Source: Lacinutrix sp. C3R15
GTDB taxonomy: Bacteria; Bacteroidota; Bacteroidia; Flavobacteriales; Flavobacteriaceae
DNA length: 64,000 bases
NCBI RefSeq assembly: GCF_018860825.1
Contig: NZ_JAHKPZ010000012.1
Coordinates: 372,001 to 436,000 of the forward strand
Direction: 5' to 3'
In this document: piece after piece, positions 1 to 10,381 of the stretch
How positions within the stretch are numbered: position 1 is the stretch's first letter
How the letters are laid out: every line of letters starts with the position of its first letter
Translations under genes and position numbers: made by a program
The notes under the pieces: generated by a model
What the model was told of the DNA's origin: nothing
Databases searched by the model: none
The model's input: the letters and a program-made list of their open reading frames with translations, nothing else

Positions 1-1
1 T

Positions 2-1177
2 GACGTATATGGCTCTAACACAGTTACAGATATTTCTCATGGTGATTTTTACAGACCTATTGAAGCTGGAACGTACGACATTTTAATTGAAGCTACTTGT
101 TACCAACCAGTTACTTTAACCAATCAAACCATTGCAAATGCACAAACAGTTACATTAGCAGATGTTTTATTAGTACCAAGTAATACTGTGCCTACAGAAA
201 TAACAGTATCAACTGTAGGCGCTACAACAGCAACTATAGATTGGAATGATGATGCAGATAGTTATAACTTACAATATAAAGAAACTGGAGCATCAACTTG
301 GACATCAGTTACTGGACTTACAACAAATACGTATGAAATTACAGATTTAATCGTTGGTGTAACATATGAAGTACAAGTTGCTTCCATTTGTGGTACTAAT
401 TCACCTTCTGCTTACTCCTCTTCTATTACTTTTACAACGCAATTATCATATTGCGATGCAAGAACTAGTGATGATTCTGATGAATATATTCAAAAAGTAC
501 AAATAGGTTCTTGGTCTAAAACTTCTGAAGACGGAGCTGATGGTACTGGTTATTCCAATTTTACTCAAGAAACTCCCACAGATTTAGAAATAGACTCTCA
601 ATATACTATAACCATAACTCCAGAATGGACAGGAAACACGTATAACGAAGGCTATGCCGTATGGATAGATTATAATAGAGATGGCGATTTTACTACAGAC
701 GAACGTATTTTTCAAAATGCTTCTACAAACGACACCTTTGTATCTGGACAATTTACAATACCATCTGGGCTTACTACTGGAACAACAAGAATGCGAGTAA
801 TCATGGCTTATTCTGCAACACCAAATGACCCTTGTGATGATTCTATTAATTATGGTGAAGTAGAAGATTATACTGTAAATATTGTATTAGGTGATACATT
901 AAGTACTATTGTTAATACACTAGAAGATTTAACTATATACCCAAACCCTTTTAACAATAGCATTAGCATTAAATTACCTAATAACCTCAACAATAACAGT
1001 GTAACTGTAAATATGTATGATATTAGAGGCCGATTAGTTGTTAGCTTAAAAAATACGCAAGCCACTAATAACATTATAAATATTTCAAACTTAGATAAAC
1101 TATCTAATGGTACCTACTTCTTAAAAATTAAAAACAACCAATCTAACACAGAAGTAGTTAAAAAGATTGTAAAATAA
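2..1177 (+). CDS. C-terminal part of a secreted GEVED / T9SS sorting-domain protein (possible M14 carboxypeptidase)
   Basis: The frame is open from the left edge, so the N-terminus and any catalytic domain are missing. The first ~60 residues (GDFYRPIEAGTYDILIEA) resemble the beta-sandwich that follows the catalytic domain of flavobacterial M14 zinc carboxypeptidases. A fibronectin type III-like module follows, then a GEVED domain starting at YCDARTSD and ending GEVEDYTVNI. The last ~75 residues are a type IX secretion sorting domain (YPNPFNN, NMYDIRGR, LSNGTYFLKI). The protein is therefore exported and probably attached to the cell surface or released. The GTG at 188 is internal, not the start. 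The peptidase assignment is an inference; the GEVED and sorting domains are clear. Confidence 0.85.
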   Translation, partial: DVYGSNTVTDISHGDFYRPIEAGTYDILIEATCYQPVTLTNQTIANAQTVTLADVLLVPSNTVPTEITVSTVGATTATIDWNDDADSYNLQYKETGASTWTSVTGLTTNTYEITDLIVGVTYEVQVASICGTNSPSAYSSSITFTTQLSYCDARTSDDSDEYIQKVQIGSWSKTSEDGADGTGYSNFTQETPTDLEIDSQYTITITPEWTGNTYNEGYAVWIDYNRDGDFTTDERIFQNASTNDTFVSGQFTIPSGLTTGTTRMRVIMAYSATPNDPCDDSINYGEVEDYTVNIVLGDTLSTIVNTLEDLTIYPNPFNNSISIKLPNNLNNNSVTVNMYDIRGRLVVSLKNTQATNNIINISNLDKLSNGTYFLKIKNNQSNTEVVKKIVK

Positions 1178-1285
1178 AGAGTCTATAAAACGTGTGTAAT
1201 AAAAGTCATAATACTTCATTGTGACTTTTAACACACCAATGTTCTAAAATACAACAAGTTATATCTAAAAATACATTTAATCGAT

Positions 1286-1293
1286 TAAATTTG
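1286..1293 (+). promoter_or_regulatory. Candidate -7 element for the 2019-residue surface protein gene
   Basis: TAAATTTG matches the Bacteroidota -7 consensus TAnnTTTG and lies about 65 bases before the ATG. No good -33 TTG is visible at the right distance, so the call is weak. Confidence 0.35.
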
Positions 1294-1358
1294 CACTTTA
1301 CGGAGTTAAATATTAAATTTACGTATTAATATTAGTCCCAAACTAAATTAACCTATTT

Positions 1359-4300
1359 ATGAAAACTTATACTAACCAAATTATAGGGTATGCTATATGT
1401 ATTAGTTTCTTGCTTTTATCAAACTTCACTTATTCGCAAGATTTCAATGTACAACACATACAAGATGACATAGCAAGAAGCGGTGGTACTAACACATCAT
1501 TCACACCAGTATCTTCAATTAACAACGCTATAGCTCTTGCTAACAACAATAGAAAAACAAATGCTGGTGTAAATGGGTCTTCTTCAAATCTTAATGGAGA
1601 TGATCTAGCTGGTGCAAGAGTGTTAACAGCAACCAATACTTTAAGTTATTACAGAGAGTCAGCTTCGTCAAATTCAAACATGCGCTTCAATACTTCAATC
1701 TGGGAATATATTGGTCCTAGCGCAGGAGATAACGAAATGATAGTTAGAGGTAGATATGCCGTTAACCTTAATGGAGCTACTAATACCACTACACAAACGT
1801 TAACAGGTATAAGCAATGCTGAAAAATGCATCCCTTTTATTACGGGAATTATGAATACTTCAACCAGTGAAGGCGCAGATTCTGGTACTGCTATTGCTTA
1901 TTTAGAAAACAACACTACATTAAGAATTTTAAAAGGCTCTAATGCCAATAGCGTTACCGTTTACATTACACTTGTTGAATTTACAGGTAGTAATTGGACA
2001 GTACTTCATGGTGATTCTGGAAATGTTTCTGCAGATACAGGAACAATAAATTTAAAAAATAATGCTAACGGAACAGGAACCACAACCAGTGTAAGCGCTT
2101 GGAATAATGCTATTATTTTTAGTCAGCATATTGGAGATACAAATGCTAGCGGAACTAATGATGCTATAGCAGATAACTGGCCAATAATGGATCCTGGAAG
2201 CAATAATCAAAGAGTAGATTGGACTTTTCATGGAGACCATGTTTCTGCAGGAACTAATAGACAATTTGTTCATGTTTTAACCAATAACAACTTAAATGTA
2301 ACCAGATACCAAGATACCTCTAGCGATGCTGGAGAATCTACTAAAAACATAACATCTGCTAGTTTAACAGATGTAAACCAAGCACTTATTATTGGTTCTT
2401 CTACCTCTAGCGGTAGTGGGACTGCTTACGCTAGAGGTTGGCGTAATTACTACCTAAACTCTACTACACAAGCCGCACACTGGTCTCACAGAAGTGGAAA
2501 CACGATGGCACATGAAATACAAATTGTAGATTTAGCAGGTTTAACATCTAGCACTACTTCAAGTTATTGCTCTTCAAACGGTAATAATACAAATTATGAA
2601 TACATAGGTAACGTTCAATTAAATACAATAAATAATTCTTCTGGAGCAGGTACAACTAGTACAGGATATTCAGACTTTACAGCAATATCAACAACATTAA
2701 ACCAAAATAGCACAGAAACTATTACTATTACTCCAACTTGGTCTGGAGTAAATTATAATGAAGGTTATTCCATTTGGATTGACTATAATCAAGATTCAGA
2801 TTTTAATGATCTTGGCGAGCAAGTTGCTACAATAGCACCTACAACAAGCGATCCTGTTTCTGCAAGTTTTACAATTCCTATTACAGCTTCTCTTGGTAGC
2901 ACAAGAATGCGTGTAAGTATGAAGTATGGTAATACGCCTACAGATTCTTGTGAATCTTTTAATTATGGAGAAGTAGAAGATTACACTATTAATATAGCAA
3001 GCGGAACTCCGCAACCAGAAATAAATATTACTGGTAATAGTGTAACTATAAATGATGGAGATACAACACCAACTATTACAGATGATACTGAGTATGGAAG
3101 TACAGGTTCTGGAACACCTATTTCGCACACATTTACTATTGAAAACACAGGAACAGCTTCACTAACTATTGGTTCTTTAACCTTTTCAGGAGCAAACCCT
3201 TTAGATTTTTCTATTAGCGCTGCTCCTGCAACAACGGTTGCTGCATCAAGTAGTACTACCTTTACAGTAGATTTTAACCCAATAGCAAACGGAACACGAA
3301 CAGCAATACTGTCTATTATTAATAATGACTCCAACGAAAACCCATACAATTTCACTTTGCAAGGTACTGGAGTTGTTCCTTTAACAGAAGGACCTGGAGG
3401 TGTTACTTCAGATTTAAGATTATGGCTTAAAGGTACAGACGGTTTAAGCTATACTAGCGGTCAAAGCGTGAGCCTTTGGGCAGACCAAGGTCGTGGTGCA
3501 GATGCTACAGTAAACACTACTGGTCAAGAGCCTACCTATTATGATAACACAACAAGAAACATAAACTTTAACCCTGTTGTTGAGTTTGATAATACTTTTG
3601 CTACCTATTCGTTAGATTCCGATTATTCCTATGACAATACTTCTACGCAGTTTTTAGAAGGTTCATCAGGAATGTATACACAAGATATTTTTCTAGTAGT
3701 TATTCCAGACGATACTCCTATCAACAACTCTTTTGGATTTATGGATGTATTTTGTGGTGATGCAGATCCTTCAACAAACGCAACAGATGCTACAGGAATT
3801 GGTTTTGGAGACTTTACAGGTCGTGTTAGTGACGAATCTATTTGTTTTGCAATTGACACCTATAGTACAAGTATACCTGGTGATGGTTATGCTGTTAATG
3901 ATGGGCCAAATACATCTTACAATAATGTTGGTATAATTAACGCTAGAAACAATACAGCCATAACACAGCAAGAATTATATTATAATGCTAATGATATTGA
4001 ATATAATCAAAATGACATTCCTTCCTTTGTAAATGTAGAAGATTCCAGATATTGGATTGGAAGAAGTAAAGGTTGGGAAGCTACAACAAATGCAAGAATT
4101 GCTGAAATTATAACCTTTTCTTCCAGAAAAGTAGATACCGATTTAACACAAGAAAGAAACAGAATACAATCTTATTTAGGTATTAAATATGGAATTACAC
4201 TAGGTGTAAATGGTACCACGCAAGACTATGTAGATAGTGATGGTACATTAATTTGGGATCAATCTGAAAATGTTGGTTTTAATTATGACATAGCTGGTAT

Positions 4301-7300
4301 TGGTCGTGATGATGCTTCAGACTTAAACCAAAAACAATCAAGAAGTGTTAATAACGCTACGGATGGTTTAGGAAGAACACAAGGCATCATAACCATGGGC
4401 TTAACAGATATATATGACACTAACAAATTAAACCAATCTGATAATGCCACAGAACTAAATGACAAAGAGTTTTTAGTTTGGGGAAATAATGGTGAAGATT
4501 TAAATTTAGCAGCTTCAACTGTAGAAGTAGATATGAGTGTAGGTATAGGTACACTTAGCACCAATGTTTCTTTTACAAGAATGCAACGTATCTGGAAAGT
4601 AGTAGAAAACGCTGGAGATATTCCTTCGGTAAAAATATCTATACCTCTTGATGCAGTAAGAAACATATCTCCTCCTGGTAGTTATTATATGTTTATTTCA
4701 AATACTCCTGTTTTTGACCCTACTGCTAGTTATAGATTAATGACCGAAAATGGTACAAATTTAGAAACCGACTATGATTTTGACGGAACAAAATATATCA
4801 CTTTTGGTTACGCTCCACAAGTTATAGTAGAACGTTCTATATATTTTGATGGTACTGTTGACTATATTGACATGGAAAACAAATTAAATCTTAATGCATC
4901 AGAATTTACAATCTCTGCATGGATTAACAGAGAATCTGGTTCTAACAACACCTCTATTCTATCTAAAAGAGATTTTCTTTATACCGAAGGATACGATTTT
5001 AAAATTAATGCATTAGGAGGTTTTGAAGTATCCTGGAAAAATGGAATATTAACAGAAACCATAAGGTCTTCTGTTGTAATTCCTGAAGATGAATGGCATC
5101 AAGTTGCAATTATTTATAAATCAGGTATAGCCACACTTTATATTGATGGTATTGAAGATACTTCATCCTCATTAAACAACCCTTCTGCTACAAATCAATA
5201 CGCTTATATTGCTGCAGCAGGTAAAAATACACCAACAGCTTACTTTAAAGGTAACATTGATGAAGTAAGAATTTGGGATACAGCCTTAACGCAAACGCAA
5301 TTGCAATATATCATGAATCAAGAAATTGAAGAAAATAGTAATTTTGTAGATGGTAAAGTAATACCTACTACTGTTACTAAAAACGATATTATAGCAATTC
5401 CTTGGTCTCAACTTGCTGCGTACTACCCTATGTCTATTTACACATACACTAATACAGAAGATGCTTCAGGTAATGGTAATCAAGGATATTTAAGAAACCT
5501 AAATACTGTAGATCATCAAACGGCTCCGCTTCCTTATAGATCAAATACCAATGGAGACTGGAACACAAATGCTACCTGGTTAAACGGAAATATACAAACA
5601 ATACCAGGAACCACTTCTATTGTTGATAATACTAAAACTGTAGATTGGAATATTGTAATAACAAACCACAATATTACAATGAGTAATACCAGCTTACCTA
5701 GCGGAAATAACGAAAACAGAAAAGTACTAGGTTTATTTGTAAATGCCAATACACTTACTGTAGATGGAGATAATGCAGTGCATTCTGGAAACGGACTTAC
5801 AGTTTCTCATTATTTAAATATTGATGGTAAGATAGATTTACAAGGAGAATCACAATTAATTCAAACAGAAGATTCTGATTTAGCTGTAACCAGTGCTGGC
5901 TCCTTAGAAAAAGATCAACAAGGTACACAAGACTATTTTACTTATAATTATTGGTCTTCTCCTGTAGGTGTTAGTAATACGACATCTAACAACAATAGTT
6001 ACACCTTAAATAACAATATATTTAAAGATGGATCAGACCCTCTGTCTCCTACAAACATTAATTTTGTTTCTGGTTACAATGGTTCCAATGGTTCTCCTAT
6101 TAATATAGCCACTTATTGGATTTGGAAATTTAGCAACAGAACTAGTGATGACTATGCATCTTGGCAACATATTCGCAATACAGGAACACTACTTGCAGGT
6201 GAAGGCTTTACCATGAAAGGCGTTGCAAACACAAATGAAAACGTAAGTTTAGAACAAAACTATATAATTGAAGGAAAACCTAATAATGGAGATATTACAT
6301 TATCTATAAATGCTGGTAATGATTACCTTATTGGTAACCCTTATCCTTCTGCCATTAATGCAGATACATTTATTCTTGACAATGCTCCTAATATTGAAGG
6401 TACAGGAAATACTACTGGTACTCTTTATTTCTGGGAACATTGGGGAGGTGGCTCTCATAATTTATCCGATTACCAAGGTGGTTATGCTACTTACAATCTT
6501 TCTGGTGGTACTCCTTCTGCTTCATTAGGTACTAATGATCCTGATGTAAGTACTGGCGGAACACCTACCAAAATACCAGGCAAATATATTCCTGTAGCAC
6601 AAGGTTTCTTTGTTACTGGTGAAGCAACAGGTACTATTAAATTTAATAATAGCCAACGTGTTTTTGAAAAAGAAGGCACAAACTCTGTGTTTGTTCGTGA
6701 TAGCGCAAACTCCTCGCCTACTGCACATGCAGATGACGACGATGATAGAACAAAAATTAGACTTGGTTTTAACTCTGTTAATGAAATTCACAGACAATTA
6801 CTAGTGACTGCAGATACTAGAGCTTCTGTTGGTTACGAATGGGGATTTGACGCTAAAAACTTAGACGATCAAATGGACGATATGTATTGGGTAATTAGTA
6901 ATGAACAATGCTTAATTCAAGGAATTAATGAAATTAACATAGCTACCATTTTACCTATTGGTATACATGTTAGTGATGCAGGATTAAATACCATTACTAT
7001 AGATGCTTTAATTAACTTTCCTGAAGAGTTACAAGTATATGTCCACGATATTGATTTAGATACCTACCACAATTTAAGAACTAGTGATTACCAAATAAAT
7101 TTAGCTGCTGGTTCATATCTTGATCGTTTTGAAATTACTTTTACAAACCAATCTTTAAGTACAGAAGATTTAGAAACAAATAGCTTAAACACTTACTTTT
7201 CTAATGAATCAGATCATATAATAATTAACAACCCGAATACCATACAAATTGATGAGGTAAAACTCAACAATATACTTGGGCAAACAATATATACCTTCAA

Positions 7301-7418
7301 CACTATAGAATCACAAAACTATATTGAACTTAAAGCTAAGAATTTAAGCTCTGGTACATATATTATTACATTAAAAACCGAAATTGGCGAAGTATCTAAA
7401 AAAGTATTAGTTAATTAA
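1359..7418 (+). CDS. Giant multidomain T9SS-exported surface protein (GEVED, choice-of-anchor, LamG-like)
   Basis: A 2019-residue protein with a clear signal peptide (ISFLLLSNFTYSQ). Domains in order, with approximate residues: an unassigned N-terminal region to ~400; GEVED ~403-548; a choice-of-anchor D/HYDIN-like immunoglobulin fold ~554-673 (HTFTIENTG); a concanavalin-like/DUF8202-type region from ~684 (DLRLWLKGTDG) to ~1150; a second LamG-like domain ~1159-1311 (SIYFDGTVDYIDMENK); a long region with GDWNTNATW; and a T9SS sorting domain ~1945-2019 (LSSGTYIITLKTEIGEVSKKVLVN). This layout is typical of flavobacterial adhesins or polymer-binding surface proteins. The ligand cannot be told from sequence. 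It shares the GEVED and sorting domains with the gene just upstream and is followed by a strong terminator. Confidence 0.85.
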   Translation: MKTYTNQIIGYAICISFLLLSNFTYSQDFNVQHIQDDIARSGGTNTSFTPVSSINNAIALANNNRKTNAGVNGSSSNLNGDDLAGARVLTATNTLSYYRESASSNSNMRFNTSIWEYIGPSAGDNEMIVRGRYAVNLNGATNTTTQTLTGISNAEKCIPFITGIMNTSTSEGADSGTAIAYLENNTTLRILKGSNANSVTVYITLVEFTGSNWTVLHGDSGNVSADTGTINLKNNANGTGTTTSVSAWNNAIIFSQHIGDTNASGTNDAIADNWPIMDPGSNNQRVDWTFHGDHVSAGTNRQFVHVLTNNNLNVTRYQDTSSDAGESTKNITSASLTDVNQALIIGSSTSSGSGTAYARGWRNYYLNSTTQAAHWSHRSGNTMAHEIQIVDLAGLTSSTTSSYCSSNGNNTNYEYIGNVQLNTINNSSGAGTTSTGYSDFTAISTTLNQNSTETITITPTWSGVNYNEGYSIWIDYNQDSDFNDLGEQVATIAPTTSDPVSASFTIPITASLGSTRMRVSMKYGNTPTDSCESFNYGEVEDYTINIASGTPQPEINITGNSVTINDGDTTPTITDDTEYGSTGSGTPISHTFTIENTGTASLTIGSLTFSGANPLDFSISAAPATTVAASSSTTFTVDFNPIANGTRTAILSIINNDSNENPYNFTLQGTGVVPLTEGPGGVTSDLRLWLKGTDGLSYTSGQSVSLWADQGRGADATVNTTGQEPTYYDNTTRNINFNPVVEFDNTFATYSLDSDYSYDNTSTQFLEGSSGMYTQDIFLVVIPDDTPINNSFGFMDVFCGDADPSTNATDATGIGFGDFTGRVSDESICFAIDTYSTSIPGDGYAVNDGPNTSYNNVGIINARNNTAITQQELYYNANDIEYNQNDIPSFVNVEDSRYWIGRSKGWEATTNARIAEIITFSSRKVDTDLTQERNRIQSYLGIKYGITLGVNGTTQDYVDSDGTLIWDQSENVGFNYDIAGIGRDDASDLNQKQSRSVNNATDGLGRTQGIITMGLTDIYDTNKLNQSDNATELNDKEFLVWGNNGEDLNLAASTVEVDMSVGIGTLSTNVSFTRMQRIWKVVENAGDIPSVKISIPLDAVRNISPPGSYYMFISNTPVFDPTASYRLMTENGTNLETDYDFDGTKYITFGYAPQVIVERSIYFDGTVDYIDMENKLNLNASEFTISAWINRESGSNNTSILSKRDFLYTEGYDFKINALGGFEVSWKNGILTETIRSSVVIPEDEWHQVAIIYKSGIATLYIDGIEDTSSSLNNPSATNQYAYIAAAGKNTPTAYFKGNIDEVRIWDTALTQTQLQYIMNQEIEENSNFVDGKVIPTTVTKNDIIAIPWSQLAAYYPMSIYTYTNTEDASGNGNQGYLRNLNTVDHQTAPLPYRSNTNGDWNTNATWLNGNIQTIPGTTSIVDNTKTVDWNIVITNHNITMSNTSLPSGNNENRKVLGLFVNANTLTVDGDNAVHSGNGLTVSHYLNIDGKIDLQGESQLIQTEDSDLAVTSAGSLEKDQQGTQDYFTYNYWSSPVGVSNTTSNNNSYTLNNNIFKDGSDPLSPTNINFVSGYNGSNGSPINIATYWIWKFSNRTSDDYASWQHIRNTGTLLAGEGFTMKGVANTNENVSLEQNYIIEGKPNNGDITLSINAGNDYLIGNPYPSAINADTFILDNAPNIEGTGNTTGTLYFWEHWGGGSHNLSDYQGGYATYNLSGGTPSASLGTNDPDVSTGGTPTKIPGKYIPVAQGFFVTGEATGTIKFNNSQRVFEKEGTNSVFVRDSANSSPTAHADDDDDRTKIRLGFNSVNEIHRQLLVTADTRASVGYEWGFDAKNLDDQMDDMYWVISNEQCLIQGINEINIATILPIGIHVSDAGLNTITIDALINFPEELQVYVHDIDLDTYHNLRTSDYQINLAAGSYLDRFEITFTNQSLSTEDLETNSLNTYFSNESDHIIINNPNTIQIDEVKLNNILGQTIYTFNTIESQNYIELKAKNLSSGTYIITLKTEIGEVSKKVLVN

Positions 7419-7458
7419 TTTACCCCAAAAAACCACTAAACATTAACTAAGCTTTACT

Positions 7459-7494
7459 AAAGCCTTGAATAGAAATATTCAGGGCTTTTTATTT
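7459..7494. terminator. Bidirectional terminator between the surface protein gene and hisS
   Basis: AAAGCCTTGAAT pairs with ATTCAGGGCTTT (one G-T pair) across a short loop, followed by a T-run. It lies between two convergent genes and overlaps the hisS stop codon. Confidence 0.8.
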
Positions 7495-8859
7495 TAAATG
7501 TTTTATTAAATCTTGAAGATTAAGTTTTAACTGCTCACCAGACTGCATATTTTTAAGCGTAAAACTATTTGCTTCCATTTCCTGCTCACCTACTAAAACT
7601 ACAAATGGAATATTACGTTTATTCGCATGATTCATTTGTTTTTTCATTTTTGCAGCATCTGGATACAACTCTGCATTAATGCCTTCTTTACGTAATGTTT
7701 TAATTGCTTTTAAACAAAATAAAGCTTCGGTATCACCAAAATTAATAAAGAGCACATCTATAGATTTTGTTACAGTATCTGGAAACAATTCTAGTTCTTC
7801 AAGAACTAAATAAATTCTATCTAAACCAAAACTTACACCAACACCACTAACGTTTTTCATTCCAAAAATACCTGTAAGGTCGTCATAACGACCTCCACCA
7901 CCAATAGAACCCATTTTCACGTTTTCTGGTGCAGCTACTTCAAAAATAGCTCCTGTATAATAATTTAAACCACGAGCTAAGGTAACGTCTAACTGTAATT
8001 TGGCTGTTTCTAACTGTAAAGCTGTAATTCCGTTATTAATAAATTCTAATTCTTCAATTCCTTTTTTACCTTCTTCAGATGTGTCTAAAATTCCTTTTAA
8101 ACTTTCTATCTGGCTTTCAAAATCTCCAGTAAGACTAAATAAAGGCTGTAATTTATCAATACCACTTTGCGGAATACCTTTACTTAGCATTTCTTCTTTT
8201 ACCTTCTCTTCTCCAATCTTATCTAACTTATCAAGAGCAACGGTAAAATCTATTAGCTTATCACTAGCACCTATAACTTCAGCAATACCAGAAAGTATTT
8301 TTCTATTATTAATTTTAATAGTAACACCTGCTAATTTTAAATCTGTAAAAACAGCATCATAAAGCTGAATCAATTCTACTTCTTGAAATAAAGAGTCAGA
8401 ACCAACCACATCTGCATCACACTGAAAAAACTCTCTAAACCTTCCTTTTTGTGGTCTGTCTGCACGCCAAACAGGTTGTATTTGGTAACGTTTAAAAGGA
8501 AACTCTATTTCATTTTGGTGTTGTACAACATATCTTGCAAAAGGCACAGTAAGATCATAACGAAGCGCTTTCTCAGAGATTTTAGAGGTCATTTTAACAG
8601 CATCTTTACTAGTATAAAGTGCATCATCAACCTTTGAAAGATAATCACCAGAATTTAAAATCTTAAAAATAAGCCTATCTCCTTCTTCTCCATATTTACC
8701 CATTAACGTATCAAAGTTTTCAAAACTTGGTGTTTCTATTGGCTGAAAACCAAATTGCTGAAAATGTTTTTTAACTACATTAAAAATATAATTACGCTTT
8801 GCTACTTGTTCTGGATTAAAATCTCTTGTTCCTTTAGGAATGCTTGGTTTTTGTGCCAT
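7489..8859 (-). CDS. hisS: Histidyl-tRNA synthetase
   Basis: Charges tRNA-His with histidine in the cytoplasm. At 456 residues it is the usual length for the short bacterial class II enzyme. Visible motifs are PKGTRDF at the N-terminus, class II motif 2 ([13 protein letters not shown]), the histidine-binding segment [14 protein letters not shown] and motif 3 ([12 protein letters not shown]). The last ~95 residues are the anticodon-binding domain. The ATG start gives the conserved [14 protein letters not shown]. It stands alone on the minus strand with a ~125-base leader. Confidence 0.97.
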   Translation of the reverse strand: MAQKPSIPKGTRDFNPEQVAKRNYIFNVVKKHFQQFGFQPIETPSFENFDTLMGKYGEEGDRLIFKILNSGDYLSKVDDALYTSKDAVKMTSKISEKALRYDLTVPFARYVVQHQNEIEFPFKRYQIQPVWRADRPQKGRFREFFQCDADVVGSDSLFQEVELIQLYDAVFTDLKLAGVTIKINNRKILSGIAEVIGASDKLIDFTVALDKLDKIGEEKVKEEMLSKGIPQSGIDKLQPLFSLTGDFESQIESLKGILDTSEEGKKGIEELEFINNGITALQLETAKLQLDVTLARGLNYYTGAIFEVAAPENVKMGSIGGGGRYDDLTGIFGMKNVSGVGVSFGLDRIYLVLEELELFPDTVTKSIDVLFINFGDTEALFCLKAIKTLRKEGINAELYPDAAKMKKQMNHANKRNIPFVVLVGEQEMEANSFTLKNMQSGEQLKLNLQDLIKHLK

Positions 8860-8881
8860 ATTAACTTTTATCTTTCCGCAG

Positions 8882-8902
8882 TGCTAAAGCTAGACTTTAG
8901 CA
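8882..8902 (-). promoter_or_regulatory. Hairpin in the hisS leader
   Basis: An 8-bp perfect inverted repeat (TGCTAAAG / CTTTAGCA, 5-base loop) lies about 23 bases before the hisS start. It could affect translation or mRNA stability. No T-run follows it, so it is not a terminator. Confidence 0.4.
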
Positions 8903-8990
8903 GGAATCTCTTTTATTATTTATCGCTTTTAACAATTAAACGTTACTAAAAGTCACTTTAATTGTCTTTATTTTTTACATTTAATTAGTG

Positions 8991-8998
8991 CAAAAATA
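8991..8998 (-). promoter_or_regulatory. Candidate -7 element for hisS
   Basis: On the minus strand this reads TATTTTTG, matching TAnnTTTG. It would give a leader of about 125 bases. No clear -33 TTG is seen. Confidence 0.4.
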
Positions 8999-9091
8999 TC
9001 ATAAATTTTAAAGTGCATCATAATTATTTGATATTTATAGTAACTTTATCCTGTTTCAATAGTCTTATTAAAAAACAACAAACCAAAAAAC

Positions 9092-10333
9092 ATGTTTGGA
9101 CTCGTAAGAGAAAATATAAGAATTGCCTTTGATTCTATTAAAAGTCAATTACTACGTACCATTTTAACCGTTTTAATTATTGCCATTGGTATAACAGCTT
9201 TGGTTGGTATTTTAAGCGCAGTTTCTGCTTTAGAAAACACTATTTCAAGTGATTTTTCTTCTATGGGTTCTAACACCTTTAACATTCAACGTTACGAGTT
9301 TACAACACAACGTAGAGGTCGTGGTGAAGTACAAAAAATAAACCCAGTAATTAGTTATAGAAATGTAAAAGAGTTTGAAGAAACCTATGAGTTTCCTGGT
9401 ACTAAAACATCGGTTTCTTTTACAGGTACTCGTGGTGCCGAAGTAAAATATGAAAATAAAAAAACAGACCCAGAAGTTACCGTTATTGGCGCTAATGAAC
9501 ATTTTATACAAAATTCTGGCTTAAAAATAGAAGCAGGTAGAGAACTCAATTTTTTTGATGTAAAAAACAATAGCAACTTATGTGTTATTGGTAGTGATTT
9601 AAATAAAGCTTTATTTAAGAACGAGAACCCAATAGGCAAAACCATAAGCGTAAGAGGTGTAAAATTTACTGTAATTGGTACGCTTAAATCTAAAGGTGCT
9701 ACTTTTGGTAATAATTTAGATTTACGCGTTATTATTCCTATACAAAATGCTCGCTCTATATTTACTTTACCCAATATTAATTATGAAATTAGTATTATGG
9801 TAGATAATAAAGAAATGCTAGAAGGTGCGCAAGACCAAGCCATTATTACTTTTAGAAACATTAGAGGTTTAAATCCTGTAGAAGAAAACAATTTTGGACT
9901 AGAACGTAGTGACGATTTAATTAATAAAATTGGTTCTATCACAATTTATTTAGAATATGCTGCCTGGATAATAAGTATTATTACTATTCTAGGCTCTTCT
10001 ATTGCTTTAATGAATATTCTTTTTGTTTCGGTTACCGAAAGAACTCGAGAAATTGGTGTACGTAAAGCCTTAGGAGCAAAAAAGAAAACCATCGCTTTTC
10101 AGTTTTTTATGGAAGCTTTAATTATTGGTCAACTAGGTGGTATTATAGGTATTATCTGTGGTGTTTTAATAGGATTATTAGTAGCTACACTAGCCAATTT
10201 TAATTTTACAACACCTTGGTTTGCTATGTTTAGTGCTTTTGCAATAGCCTTTTTAGTAGCTGTAGTTTCTGGTTTATTACCTGCCATTAAAGCTGCTAAA
10301 CTTGACCCTATTGAGTCTTTACGCTATGAGTAA
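9092..10333 (+). CDS. ABC transporter permease, MacB/FtsX type
   Basis: A 413-residue inner-membrane protein with the MacB topology: one N-terminal transmembrane helix (~20-42), a large periplasmic MacB_PCD-type domain (~43-285), then three C-terminal helices forming the FtsX domain. The segment TERTREIGVRKALGAKKK just after the second helix is diagnostic. Such permeases work with a MacB-type ATPase in lipoprotein or peptide export, or in mechanotransmission. No ATPase gene is adjacent, so the partner must be elsewhere. It is transcribed alone, and the substrate is unknown. Confidence 0.9.
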   Translation: MFGLVRENIRIAFDSIKSQLLRTILTVLIIAIGITALVGILSAVSALENTISSDFSSMGSNTFNIQRYEFTTQRRGRGEVQKINPVISYRNVKEFEETYEFPGTKTSVSFTGTRGAEVKYENKKTDPEVTVIGANEHFIQNSGLKIEAGRELNFFDVKNNSNLCVIGSDLNKALFKNENPIGKTISVRGVKFTVIGTLKSKGATFGNNLDLRVIIPIQNARSIFTLPNINYEISIMVDNKEMLEGAQDQAIITFRNIRGLNPVEENNFGLERSDDLINKIGSITIYLEYAAWIISIITILGSSIALMNILFVSVTERTREIGVRKALGAKKKTIAFQFFMEALIIGQLGGIIGIICGVLIGLLVATLANFNFTTPWFAMFSAFAIAFLVAVVSGLLPAIKAAKLDPIESLRYE

Positions 10334-10381
10334 ATACATAATTATAAGGTAATATAAAGAAACTAACGAACATTCACTAAA

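Noticed and set aside
188-190. GTG as start codon of the first gene
   Set aside because: The frame stays open and protein-like to the left edge, so this is an internal valine.
2796-3355. Minus-strand ORFs inside the giant surface protein
   Set aside because: Shadows of Thr/Asn/Ser-rich sequence, with no domains or starts.
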